The notes under the pieces were generated by a model. The model was not told the origin of the DNA. It saw only the letters and a list, made by a program, of their open reading frames with translations, and did not search any database. From NCBI GenBank assembly GCA_949051815.1, contig CARQVR010000071.1, positions 1 to 16,536 on the forward strand: a stretch of 16,536 nt of DNA, given 5' to 3'. The DNA comes from an uncultured Lachnospiraceae bacterium. GTDB lineage: Bacteria > Bacillota > Clostridia > Lachnospirales > Lachnospiraceae. Each line of letters begins with the position of its first letter. Within the stretch, counting starts at the first letter, position 1. This document shows positions 1 to 7,090 of the stretch, in pieces. The position numbers were made by a program, and so were the translations under genes.

Positions 1-199
1 CTCTTGTCTGAGACTTAGAATTTCTTGGCGAAACTCTTTCTCAACCCACAGAGAACGCGCTTTCTGCGTTCTCTCATGTGATGCTTTCTCAACCCGCGGA
101 GAATGCGTTCTTTGCATTCTCTTGTCTGAGACTTAGAATTTCTTGGCGAAACTCTTTCTCAACCCACAGAGAATGCGCTTTTTGCATTCTCTCATGTGA
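1..199. repeat. Hairpin-bearing intergenic repeat, two 81-bp copies plus a partial unit
   Basis: Positions 1-81 and 119-199 are the same 81-bp sequence with three differences (56 C/T, 64 C/T, 68 G/A, numbering of the first copy). A shorter related unit lies between them at about 83-121. Each unit contains an inverted repeat with a 7-nt loop: 50-58 with 66-74, 99-106 with 114-121, and 168-176 with 184-192. Two of the three differences restore each other: pair C56-G68 in the first copy is T174-A186 in the second, and the third difference lies in the loop. This implies selection on, or concerted copying of, an RNA or DNA hairpin. The first copy touches the window edge and may continue. The family is unidentified; the arrangement resembles REP/BOX-type dispersed intergenic repeats, without transposase or target duplications. 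Confidence 0.85.
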
Positions 200-251
200 A
201 GTCTGAAATCACTTAGTGAGGTTCTTCCGAACTTAGTGATTTCCTTCACAT
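194..251 (-). terminator. Strong stem-loop directly after the ChvE-like gene (terminator or mRNA-stabilising element)
   Basis: Two bases after the stop codon at 254-256 a long imperfect hairpin begins. Positions 244-251 pair with 194-201 (8 bp) and 235-243 pair with 205-213 (9 bp), separated by a 3-nt bulge at 202-204. An inner stem, 219-224 with 229-234, closes a 4-nt loop. The RNA in the minus direction has no U-run after the stem, so a classical Rho-independent terminator is not shown. A 3'-end stabiliser or partial terminator that keeps binding-protein mRNA in excess over downstream transporter genes fits as well. The structure is visible; the role is inferred. Confidence 0.55.
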
Positions 252-253
252 TG

Positions 254-1429
254 TTACTGGAGATCCGCCTCTGTATAGTAACCGGAATCGATCAGCAGTT
301 CTTTGTAGTTGTTCACATCCGCGAATACAGGCTCGCAAAGGTAAGAAGGAATCACGCCTGTGCCGTTGTCGTAAGTCGTGGTATCGTTTACTTCAACAGT
401 CTCACCCTTCAGGATCTGGCCAACCATCTTAACTACCTGGGATGCCAGCGTACGGGTATCCTTGAATACGGACATAGACTGCTTGCCGTCGATCATGTTC
501 TTTACGTTTGCGATGTCACAGTCCTGACCGGTAACAACAGGGTACTCGCCCGTGTAGTTTGCTGCCAGAGCGTTCTCTACACCGAGAGCGGTGGAGTCGT
601 TGGAGCAAAGAGCGATGTGAAGAGTCGTACCGTCAGAGTAGTTGGAAGAAAGGATGTTCTCCATTCTTGCCTGTGCCGTCTCGGTAGCCCATGCAGGCGT
701 ACCAACGGTTGCGAAATCGATCTGGCCGGAGGGAACAACGATCTTGCCAGCGTCCATGTAAGGCTTTAACACGTCAATTGCACCGTTGTAGAAGAATGTT
801 GCGTTGTTGTCATCCGGGGAACCGCCGGTGATCTCCATGTTGAAGGGACCTTCCGCGTTGTCCAGATCCAGTGCGTCTACAATGTACTGACCCTGTGTCT
901 GTCCTACTTTGTAGTTGTCGAAAGTAGCGTAGTAGGAAATCGCATCGGTGTTCTTGATCAGACGGTCATATGCGATAACCGGAATGTTTTTGCTCTTTGC
1001 GCCTTCCAGAACGGTGGTCAGGGACTCGCCGTCGATAGAAGCGATAACCAGTACGGAGCAGCCGCCGTTGATCATGTTCTCGATCTGGGAAACCTGAGTA
1101 GCTACGTCGTTGGAAGCGTACTGAAGGTCTACTTCATAACCTGCTGCCTCAAGCTCTGCCTGCATGTTGGAACCGTCCTGATTCCATCTCTGCAGATCCT
1201 TTGTGGGCATTGCCACACCAACCTTATTGCCGCTGGGCGCTGCCGCGTCTGCTGCGGGCGCCTCTGCCTCAGCATCTGCTGCCGGAGCTTCTGCCTCTGC
1301 CGCAGGAGCCTCTGCCTCTGCCGCAGGCTCAGATGTTGCTGCCGGAGCTGCCTCGCCGCCGCCACAGCCAACCAGTGTAGCTGCAACCATAGAAGTTGCA
1401 AGTACCATACCTAATACTTTTCTTTTCAT
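254..1429 (-). CDS. chvE: ChvE-like sugar-binding lipoprotein of a CUT2-type ABC importer
   Basis: This is a 391-residue exported solute receptor. It has a lipoprotein signal peptide with lipobox LVGC (Cys22 is the predicted lipidated residue), then an Ala/Glu/Pro tether (about residues 23-68), then a Peripla_BP_4 fold. The core follows the Agrobacterium ChvE pattern closely: VAMPTKDLQRW, SQIENMINGG, VLVIASIDG, IAYDRLI, SYYATFDN, GGSPDDNN, GQDCDIANV, FKDTRTLA and a C-terminal GYYTEADLQ. ChvE-type proteins bind aldoses such as glucose, galactose, arabinose or xylose and deliver them to an ATPase and permease pair, neither of which is in this window; they may lie downstream, beyond position 1. 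The ATG at 1427-1429 is preceded by AAGGGAGG (1441-1448) at an 11-nt spacing. The gene has its own promoter region. The exact sugar cannot be read from sequence. Confidence 0.93.
   Translation of the reverse strand: MKRKVLGMVLATSMVAATLVGCGGGEAAPAATSEPAAEAEAPAAEAEAPAADAEAEAPAADAAAPSGNKVGVAMPTKDLQRWNQDGSNMQAELEAAGYEVDLQYASNDVATQVSQIENMINGGCSVLVIASIDGESLTTVLEGAKSKNIPVIAYDRLIKNTDAISYYATFDNYKVGQTQGQYIVDALDLDNAEGPFNMEITGGSPDDNNATFFYNGAIDVLKPYMDAGKIVVPSGQIDFATVGTPAWATETAQARMENILSSNYSDGTTLHIALCSNDSTALGVENALAANYTGEYPVVTGQDCDIANVKNMIDGKQSMSVFKDTRTLASQVVKMVGQILKGETVEVNDTTTYDNGTGVIPSYLCEPVFADVNNYKELLIDSGYYTEADLQ
1235..1354 (-). repeat. Ala/Glu/Pro-rich tether repeat in the ChvE-like lipoprotein
   Basis: Codons for about residues 26-65 encode repeats of the type AEAEAPAA, with a minor D variant (DAEAEAPAA). 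The segment sits between the lipidated cysteine and the folded binding domain and probably acts as a flexible spacer across the cell wall. The DNA repeat (Glu-Ala and Pro-Ala-Ala codons, GCC/TCT-rich on the plus strand) also opens spurious frames on both strands. Such tethers vary in length through slippage. Confidence 0.8.
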
Positions 1430-1467
1430 GTCTTAGTTTTCCTCCCTTTTCTCATGATAAAAATTTT

Positions 1468-1484
1468 TGCGAACTCTTTTCGCA
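1468..1484 (-). promoter_or_regulatory. Inverted repeat at the predicted transcription start of the ChvE-like gene
   Basis: The 6-bp arms TGCGAA and TTCGCA are separated by 5 bases. They lie 6 bases downstream of the predicted -10 element, so they overlap the expected start site (near 1482). They could be an operator or a short 5' leader hairpin. The symmetry is certain; the function is inferred. Confidence 0.4.
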
Positions 1485-1489
1485 CCTCC

Positions 1490-1498
1490 AATATACCA
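1490..1498 (-). promoter_or_regulatory. Extended -10 promoter of the ChvE-like gene
   Basis: On the minus strand TGGTATATT matches the extended -10 pattern TGnTATAAT with one mismatch in the hexamer. No good -35 hexamer is found 16-18 bases upstream, where the sequence is AT-rich. A weak -35 with an extended -10 is typical of an activator-dependent promoter, which fits control by the AraC-type regulator encoded upstream. The leader to the start codon would be about 53 bases. Confidence 0.5.
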
Positions 1499-1518
1499 CA
1501 AAGAAAATAGGAATAATT

Positions 1519-1536
1519 TATGACATTCTGTACATT
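1519..1536 (-). promoter_or_regulatory. Candidate activator site: short direct repeat upstream of the chvE promoter
   Basis: The minus strand reads AATGTACAG followed by AATGTCATA, two 9-base units sharing AATGT and ending near the -35 position (about -37 to -54 from the predicted start). AraC-type regulators often bind direct repeats that reach the -35 region. With only one locus to inspect this is a weak, purely positional inference. Confidence 0.25.
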
Positions 1537-1562
1537 TTCACCATAGCATATTTTTATACGGG

Positions 1563-1580
1563 AATTGTACTAGCACAATT
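1563..1580. promoter_or_regulatory. 18-bp near-palindrome between the XylF-like and ChvE-like genes
   Basis: AATTGTACTAGCACAATT on the plus strand is symmetrical at 16 of 18 positions; the one mismatching pair of positions would form a wobble in RNA. It lies about 80-100 bp upstream of the predicted chvE start and 33 bp after the XylF-like stop codon. It could be an operator for a dimeric regulator. As RNA it would give only a short AU-rich hairpin without a U-tract, so it is a poor terminator. Confidence 0.4.
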
Positions 1581-1613
1581 TTGCGATTTTCTCTTTCCCG
1601 GCGCAAGGAAATG

Positions 1614-2660
1614 CTATTGCGGCATCTGGCCCGGCACGTTCAGATACACGTCCTCCTTTAGATGAAACCCGCTGCCGATAATGACCTCATCTATGTTTTC
1701 GCGGTTCACGCTGATCGGCTCCAGCCCGATATAGGGCACCTTGTACGCGCCGCTGTCAATCAGGGTCACGTCCTCTCCCTCCATTTTCTCGCCTTTCGCA
1801 AGCGCCACCGCTTCCTCCGCCGCCCGGGTCGCCAGACGCTCCACCGGCTTGTAGACTGTCATTACCTGCGTGCCTTCCACGATCCGCTGGCAGGCCGCCA
1901 GATCCGCATCCTGTCCGACCACAAGGATGTCCCCCGCCTGTCTTGTCTCCGCCAGCGCGCGCACCGTCTGCGTCGCCAGATCGTCATTGCCGCACATGAC
2001 GGCGTCCGCCTGTGCAATCTTTAACGGATTGCTGTAAATGTAGGCCGCAGCCTCCTCCGCCCGCCAGTTATCGGCATGGACAGAATCTATAATTCCCACC
2101 CTGTGTTTGGACATCACTCTCTTGAACGCGCCCTCCACAAGGGGCACGTTATTGTCCGTGGGAGAACCGCCGATCATCACCACATTTTCGATCCCCTCCT
2201 CCAGAAGCGCCCGCGCCATCATCTCCCCCACCATCTCATTGTCAAAGGAAATATACAGGTCCACGTCCGCGTCATCAATCAGCCTGTCGTAGGAGAGCAC
2301 CTTAATCCCCGCGTCCTTCGCCTTCTTGACCGATTCCCGCAGGGAAGCCGGATCGATGGCGATAATCACGATCACATCCATTCCCTTCTGGATAAAATAG
2401 TCGATCTGCTTTTTCTGTTCCTCCACTACGCCGTTGGCGTTCTGTACATTGACTTCCGCCCCCAGCTCCTTTGCCACCGAGACAAAAACATCCCTGTCCC
2501 GCTGCCATCTCTCTATGACGAAAGAGTCAAAGCTCATGCCGATCTGGATTTTTTTCTCCTCCCCGGCATCGTTCTCCCTGCCGCTCTCCTCATTCCCGCA
2601 GCCCGCCGCTGTCAGAATCAGGAAAAGCGCCAGCAGCAGACAGCTTATTTTTCTTTTCAT
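1614..2660 (-). CDS. XylF-like aldose-binding lipoprotein, probably a sensory receptor
   Basis: This 348-residue protein has a lipoprotein signal peptide (lipobox TAAGC, Cys21), a short acidic tether and a Peripla_BP_4 domain. It is very close in pattern to E. coli XylF: ERWQRDRDVF near residue 51, then VQNANG, YDRLIDDADVDLYISFDNE, GGSPTDNN, GQDADLAACQRI, GTQVMTVYKP and a C-terminal GFHLKED. XylF proteins bind D-xylose. The ligand here is probably a pentose or similar aldose, but that is inferred. The start ATG follows the regulator's TGA stop by four bases, and its GGAGG site lies inside the regulator's last codons, so translation is coupled to the two-component genes. No transporter genes adjoin it. 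Together with the nearby separate ChvE-like receptor, this suggests sensing rather than transport, though it could also serve an importer encoded elsewhere. Confidence 0.9.
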   Translation of the reverse strand: MKRKISCLLLALFLILTAAGCGNEESGRENDAGEEKKIQIGMSFDSFVIERWQRDRDVFVSVAKELGAEVNVQNANGVVEEQKKQIDYFIQKGMDVIVIIAIDPASLRESVKKAKDAGIKVLSYDRLIDDADVDLYISFDNEMVGEMMARALLEEGIENVVMIGGSPTDNNVPLVEGAFKRVMSKHRVGIIDSVHADNWRAEEAAAYIYSNPLKIAQADAVMCGNDDLATQTVRALAETRQAGDILVVGQDADLAACQRIVEGTQVMTVYKPVERLATRAAEEAVALAKGEKMEGEDVTLIDSGAYKVPYIGLEPISVNRENIDEVIIGSGFHLKEDVYLNVPGQMPQ

Positions 2661-2664
2661 ACCC

Positions 2665-4275
2665 TCAAACCTCCGGATTCCCGCATTTGTATTCCGTAGG
2701 CGTCACACCCACATTTTTCTTAAAGGACCGGCTGAAATAATTGGGGTCCGCATACCCTACCATGGAGCAGATTTCCTTCATGGAATACTCCGTGGTGGTG
2801 AGCAGCTCCTTCGCCTTGTCCATACGGATCTTGGTCAGATACTCCACAAAGCCCTCGCCCACGTCCTCCTTAAAAATTTTGCTGAAATAATAAGGACTGA
2901 TGTTGACCGCCTGAGACACCTCATCCAGAGAGATATCCTTGCTGTAATTATTCCGGATATAAGCCTTCGCCTCCTCCACGGCCCCCAGAGACTTCTCCGT
3001 CGCCTTGGTTCCCACGTTGCGCCCGGCCGCCTCTATCTTTTCTAAAAACCATTTTTTTACAGATGGTATATCATTTATTTCCATAACTGTCGGAAGGTAT
3101 TCCGCCCTTGCGCGAAACTCGTAAGTCATGCCGCCGGACGAGTAGGCAAGATGCTCCGCATAAAGGACAAACTCCAATACCTTCAAGCGGATGTTCATCA
3201 GATAATCACCGTGCAGCTTCGCCACCAGATCGAAATAAGTCTCCGCCGTGGCCACCGCATGATCCGCATCCCCGTTTTTCACTTCCGCAAAGAGCTTCTT
3301 TTCCAGATCGACGGGATACGTGTCTTCATAGTCGCAGCCGATGGGCAGATCGTCCACATGGGCCACGCTGCCGGTCGTCATAATCAGCGCGTTAATGGCT
3401 TCCCTGTAGGAATTTCTCGCTTCCTCTAACGGCGCCACCGCGCTGATACCGATGCGGAAGCTGATCTGCGTCCGCTTTTTCAGTTCCCTGACAATCTCCC
3501 TCGATTTTTCAATCAGGGAAATTCTCTCCTCGTAAGATATCTGCTTTTCCTCACAGGGCACCATGCCCGCCAGTTTGTTGGCCATAGCCGTTCCGAGAAT
3601 CACGCCGGGATAAGCCTCTTTCAGATACTCTCTTAGCACCGTGTCGTACTGCTGCATTTTCACGCTGCTGCCCACCGCGTTGGTCATATGATTCCCCTCC
3701 TGCGTCTCCCCGCAGACCACCGCCAGCATATAGGCAAAGTTCCGGTCAATTCCCAGAAGCTGCTTATAATTCTCGATATCCTCCGTGAAATGCTCCTGAA
3801 AGAGCAGGTTGTAGAGAAGACCGCTCTCTATAATCGGCATCACCGTCTCTAACTTCTCCCGGATCATCAGGTCATTGCTCCGCTTGTTCCGCTCTTTGTC
3901 AATCTGCCCCATCGCCTTCTTAAGGGCCGCGACAATCCGGGTTTTCTCCATGGGCTTGGTAATATATTCCAAAACGCCGAGCTTAATCGCCTCCTTCGCG
4001 TAGTCAAACTTATCATACGCGCTCATCACAATAAAGACCACGTTTGTATTCGTCTCCCGGATCTCCCGCATGGCCTCGATGCCGTTGATGCCCGGCATCT
4101 GGATGTCCATGATGGCAATGTCCGGGCGGAAATTTTCCGCAAGCTCGATTACGCTTCTGCCGGTCTTGGCAAACTCAATCGTGCACAGATCGCCAAATTC
4201 CTTCTCTATGATAAATTTCAGGGAATCAATTACGATTCCCTCGTCGTCCGCCAGCATAATCTTGTAACGGCTCAT
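2665..4275 (-). CDS. YesN-type response regulator with AraC DNA-binding domain
   Basis: This 536-residue protein has a receiver domain in residues 1-120: acidic pair D10/D11 in LADDE, phospho-acceptor D57 in IMDIQMPG, S85 in VMSAYD and K107 in ITKPME, so it should be phosphorylatable. The middle (about 130-420) is a long, poorly defined linker region typical of YesN proteins. The C-terminus (about 430-530) is a double helix-turn-helix AraC domain (ISLDEVSQAVNISPYYFSKIF, then MKEICSMVGYADPNYFSRSFK). I chose the ATG at 4275 over the in-frame GTG at 4278 because GAGGG (4285-4289) is then 9 nt away instead of 6. The gene lies 30 bp after the kinase gene. It probably activates sugar-uptake genes, with the chvE promoter the nearest candidate. 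Confidence 0.93.
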   Translation of the reverse strand: MSRYKIMLADDEGIVIDSLKFIIEKEFGDLCTIEFAKTGRSVIELAENFRPDIAIMDIQMPGINGIEAMREIRETNTNVVFIVMSAYDKFDYAKEAIKLGVLEYITKPMEKTRIVAALKKAMGQIDKERNKRSNDLMIREKLETVMPIIESGLLYNLLFQEHFTEDIENYKQLLGIDRNFAYMLAVVCGETQEGNHMTNAVGSSVKMQQYDTVLREYLKEAYPGVILGTAMANKLAGMVPCEEKQISYEERISLIEKSREIVRELKKRTQISFRIGISAVAPLEEARNSYREAINALIMTTGSVAHVDDLPIGCDYEDTYPVDLEKKLFAEVKNGDADHAVATAETYFDLVAKLHGDYLMNIRLKVLEFVLYAEHLAYSSGGMTYEFRARAEYLPTVMEINDIPSVKKWFLEKIEAAGRNVGTKATEKSLGAVEEAKAYIRNNYSKDISLDEVSQAVNISPYYFSKIFKEDVGEGFVEYLTKIRMDKAKELLTTTEYSMKEICSMVGYADPNYFSRSFKKNVGVTPTEYKCGNPEV

Positions 4276-4305
4276 CACATTTCACCCTCTTTTCTTTCCG
4301 CGTCT

Positions 4306-5850
4306 TTATGACTCCGCCGCTTCCGCCTTCCATCCGGAAGCTTCCGGCTTCCCGCCATGTTCCTCTGCCGCCGTCCTCATACGCTGCCGCAGATAAATAC
4401 AAACCTCGGTTCCCGTACCTTCTCCCCCGCTCTTCACGGTCATGACATTTTCATTGCCTGTGAAAAGCCGCATTCGGGAAATGACATTGTCCATGCCGAC
4501 GCCGTTTCCGCCCGACGCCATATCCTCTTCCCTGTAAGTGCCGCTCATCACTTTCGCTATCGTCTCCGCACTCATACCGACACCGTTATCCTTCACGCTG
4601 ATGCAGACCTGCCCGTCTTTTTCATAGAGGGAGAGGCGGATCACACCCCGGTCTCCCATCTCGCGTATGCCATGGTTAACGCAGTTCTCCACTATGGGCT
4701 GCAGAATCATGCCCGGCATCTCCATATGCAGCAGGGATGCGTCGATATGCTTTTCATAATGAATATCACCGGCAAACCGCACGTTCAAAATGTAGATGTA
4801 GGAATCCACCATCTCCACCTCCTCGGCCACGGTCACCGTCTCCTCGCTTTTCTTCATATTATATCTGTAAAACTGAGCTACCTTCTGGACGTAATCATAC
4901 GTTCTGTCCGCTCCCTCCATCATGGCAAGCTGCGCGCCCGCATTCAACGTGTTAAACAGAAAGTGGGGATTGATCTGGGCCTGCAGATATTTAAGCCGCG
5001 CATCCTTCAAATGCCCTTCCATGAGAAGCTCACGCTCCTTCAATGCCCGCTCCGCCTCCATGCTCTCCCTGATCCGCTCGATATATCTGCCGATGCTGAC
5101 CACCATGGAATTAAACGCGCCTGTCACCACGCCCACCTCATCCTGCGACTCCACGGGAAGCAGCGCGATCTCAAAATTACCCTTTGCCACCTCGTCCGCC
5201 TGTCCCGCCAGCTTCTTAAGCGGCCTGATCAGCGCGCCCACAAAGCCGATAATGATGCAGACGTTGCTGAACATCACCAGCACTATGGCGATCACGGACA
5301 CCGCCTCAAAAAGCCGGAACCGTTTCTGTAAATCGCTGTAACGCTCGGAATTGCTGCGAAACTGCTCCATGTTCAGATTGGAAATATATGTGCAGATATA
5401 CCCGTACATTCTGACGGCATTTTCATAATGCGCGCGGTATTTTTCCACGTTCCGCCCGCGCTTGGCCTCAACAGCCTGCGCCACCTCCGTAAGATACTCC
5501 TCGGTCATATGTCTGATATTCCGCTCCATCCGGTCAAAAGACCGTCCCGTAACCTCCTCGTTCAGATCAGCGGCCATATTCCGGCAAAGCTGCTCGCTGC
5601 GGTAATAATTCTCAAGGGAATCGCTGGTCTTCACATTCAGATAATCCGTCATGTCGTCCTGAAGCGCGTTGATTGCATCCGAAAAATCGTTCAGATGGCG
5701 GTTGCCCTGATACACCATATCAAGCCGCCCGGACATGCTGTTGATGCCGATGATCAGAAAAATGTTCACCATCACTACGAGAAGATTCGTCACGATATAA
5801 ATGCTGCTGATTTTAAACTGCAGGGAGAAGTCCCGGAATTTACTCATCAT
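4306..5850 (-). CDS. YesM/LytS-type membrane sensor histidine kinase
   Basis: This 514-residue protein has a transmembrane helix at about 14-36 and an extracellular, largely helical and charged domain (about 37-181). A second transmembrane helix (about 182-207) is followed by a HAMP linker (about 208-260) and a His_kinase domain with phospho-acceptor H296 in INPHFLFNTL. The ATPase domain has the N-box PIVENCVNHG (N389), DNGVGM (421-426) and GNGVGM (448-453), so the core looks intact. The C-terminal 25 residues are an Ala/Glu/Gly-rich tail. The ATG lies inside the end of the receptor gene (11-base overlap ATGATGAGTAA), with GAGGAG just upstream, so the two are translationally coupled. The extracellular domain has no sugar-binding fold of its own, suggesting that it reads the state of the adjacent binding proteins. 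Confidence 0.94.
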   Translation of the reverse strand: MMSKFRDFSLQFKISSIYIVTNLLVVMVNIFLIIGINSMSGRLDMVYQGNRHLNDFSDAINALQDDMTDYLNVKTSDSLENYYRSEQLCRNMAADLNEEVTGRSFDRMERNIRHMTEEYLTEVAQAVEAKRGRNVEKYRAHYENAVRMYGYICTYISNLNMEQFRSNSERYSDLQKRFRLFEAVSVIAIVLVMFSNVCIIIGFVGALIRPLKKLAGQADEVAKGNFEIALLPVESQDEVGVVTGAFNSMVVSIGRYIERIRESMEAERALKERELLMEGHLKDARLKYLQAQINPHFLFNTLNAGAQLAMMEGADRTYDYVQKVAQFYRYNMKKSEETVTVAEEVEMVDSYIYILNVRFAGDIHYEKHIDASLLHMEMPGMILQPIVENCVNHGIREMGDRGVIRLSLYEKDGQVCISVKDNGVGMSAETIAKVMSGTYREEDMASGGNGVGMDNVISRMRLFTGNENVMTVKSGGEGTGTEVCIYLRQRMRTAAEEHGGKPEASGWKAEAAES

Positions 5851-7090
5851 TTTCCGACTCCTCTCTTTGCAGATACTCGTCCACGTTCGCTCTGGTAATC
5901 AGACTGATATCCGCCGTAAAATACTGACTGGTATACCCAAGATCGTGATACTCCTGCAGCGCGTCGATGCAGAAAGCCCCCATCTGCGCCGTGTCGATAT
6001 CCACGGTGGCATAGATCACATTCCTGTCAATGGCATTGAGAATCGTATCCGAAACATAATGACCCAGAATACTGACCGTGCCGACCTTATTGAAATCCAC
6101 CACCGCCTGATAAGCGCAGGTGGTATTCAGTTCATTCAGACAGATCAGAATATCCGGAATATCCCCGCTCATAAAAATGTCGCGGACAGATTCCTCCACG
6201 GAGAAGGCGTTGGTGTCGTCCACCGACTGCAAGGAAAGCTCCACCGCCGTCTCTCCCCGCTCCTGCTCTATCGTCTCCTGTATGCCGGAATAGAGGATAT
6301 TCTGATCCATGCTGTTCGCATAGGAATTGACCAAAAGAGTCACCCTGACAGGTCTGGCCGGTGATCCGATCTCCAGTTCCGTCAGCTCCATTACCATGTC
6401 ATTCCCACCGGCCGCCCCCTGTATCACGGATTTCCCCTCTCCGGACTCCGTCTCTCCAAGGTTCCCATCCTCATCTATAGTCATCCGGGATTCCCTCCTG
6501 CCTGCCAGCCGCTCCCTCATAAGCCAGACCGCCTGCCTGCCATACTCCCTTCCCAGATTGTAGCTGCCCACTCCCACAAAGCTGCACCGCTTGCTCTGGG
6601 TATTGTCCCCGTAGAGCGTCACTACCGGAATCCCCGCTGCGTCCGCCCGGTCGATCAGCGCCGTCATTTCCTCCGTTTCACTGGCTGTCACGATAATGCC
6701 ATCCACCCCGGCGGCAATGGCGATCTCCATCTGTTCCTCCACGCCGTAATCGCGAAAGTGATCGTTGCCCAGCCAGTCCACATAGACATTTTCCTGAAGC
6801 GCCCGCTCATAGGCCCCCTGATAGACGGACTGCCAGAAAACAGACTTGTCCTCCTGCGTAATCATCATATAATATCTGTCGTAGGTCTCCCCTTCCGTCT
6901 CTTCCTGAAAGCTCCCCTTGTAAAACCAAAGGATATAGCCTGCCATCAGCACGGTAAACAGGATGCAGACCGCCGTCACAACCACGGGCAGAAACGTAAG
7001 CCCCGAAAATTTTCTTTCCGGGGCCTCTGTTCCAGCATGTAATTGTTTCCTCTTCTTAATTATCTTCAATGCCTTTCTGCGTGTCGTCAA
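5840..7090 (-). CDS. Membrane-anchored periplasmic-binding-protein-like receptor, partner of the kinase
   Basis: This 416-residue protein starts with about 30 basic residues followed by one hydrophobic helix (about 31-57) lacking a lipobox or an obvious cleavage site. A Peripla_BP_4-like domain (about 72-400) follows, with QMEIAIAAGVDGIIVTA, AGIPVVTLYGD, FVGVGSYNLGREYGRQA and a type-I hinge-like C-terminal half. A Gly/Glu/Ser-rich insert of about 50 residues (197-247) splits the domain. The likely topology is cytoplasmic N-terminus and tethered extracellular receptor. The start is TTG at 7090, directly after the DHH gene's TGA; AGAGGA lies 11 bases upstream and no ATG precedes the membrane helix. 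Overlap with the kinase gene argues for a receptor-kinase pair like XylFII-LytS of Clostridium beijerinckii. The ligand is unknown, and its binding residues diverge from the ChvE and XylF patterns. Confidence 0.82.
   Translation of the reverse strand: MTTRRKALKIIKKRKQLHAGTEAPERKFSGLTFLPVVVTAVCILFTVLMAGYILWFYKGSFQEETEGETYDRYYMMITQEDKSVFWQSVYQGAYERALQENVYVDWLGNDHFRDYGVEEQMEIAIAAGVDGIIVTASETEEMTALIDRADAAGIPVVTLYGDNTQSKRCSFVGVGSYNLGREYGRQAVWLMRERLAGRRESRMTIDEDGNLGETESGEGKSVIQGAAGGNDMVMELTELEIGSPARPVRVTLLVNSYANSMDQNILYSGIQETIEQERGETAVELSLQSVDDTNAFSVEESVRDIFMSGDIPDILICLNELNTTCAYQAVVDFNKVGTVSILGHYVSDTILNAIDRNVIYATVDIDTAQMGAFCIDALQEYHDLGYTSQYFTADISLITRANVDEYLQREESENDE

Noticed and set aside
15..195. 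Tiny minus-strand frames in the hairpin repeats (15-77 and 133-195), each encoding a 20-residue basic, Lys/Arg-rich peptide ending in SFAKKF
   Set aside because: Both copies start with ATG and stay open, but neither has a ribosome binding site. The changes between copies follow hairpin pairing rather than codon constraints, and Cys and Arg replace each other.
1..199. CRISPR array
   Set aside because: Only two full copies of an 81-bp repeat with a related unit between them; no regular short repeats, spacers or cas genes.
1590..1613. Terminator after the XylF-like gene (TTTCC/GGAAA arms)
   Set aside because: It has only five base pairs with a large loop and no U-run in the minus direction.
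4357..5331. 324-codon open frame on the plus strand opposite the kinase gene
   Set aside because: It is antisense to a gene with intact kinase motifs, is His/Leu/Arg-rich as expected from reverse reading of GC-rich codons, and matches no domain.
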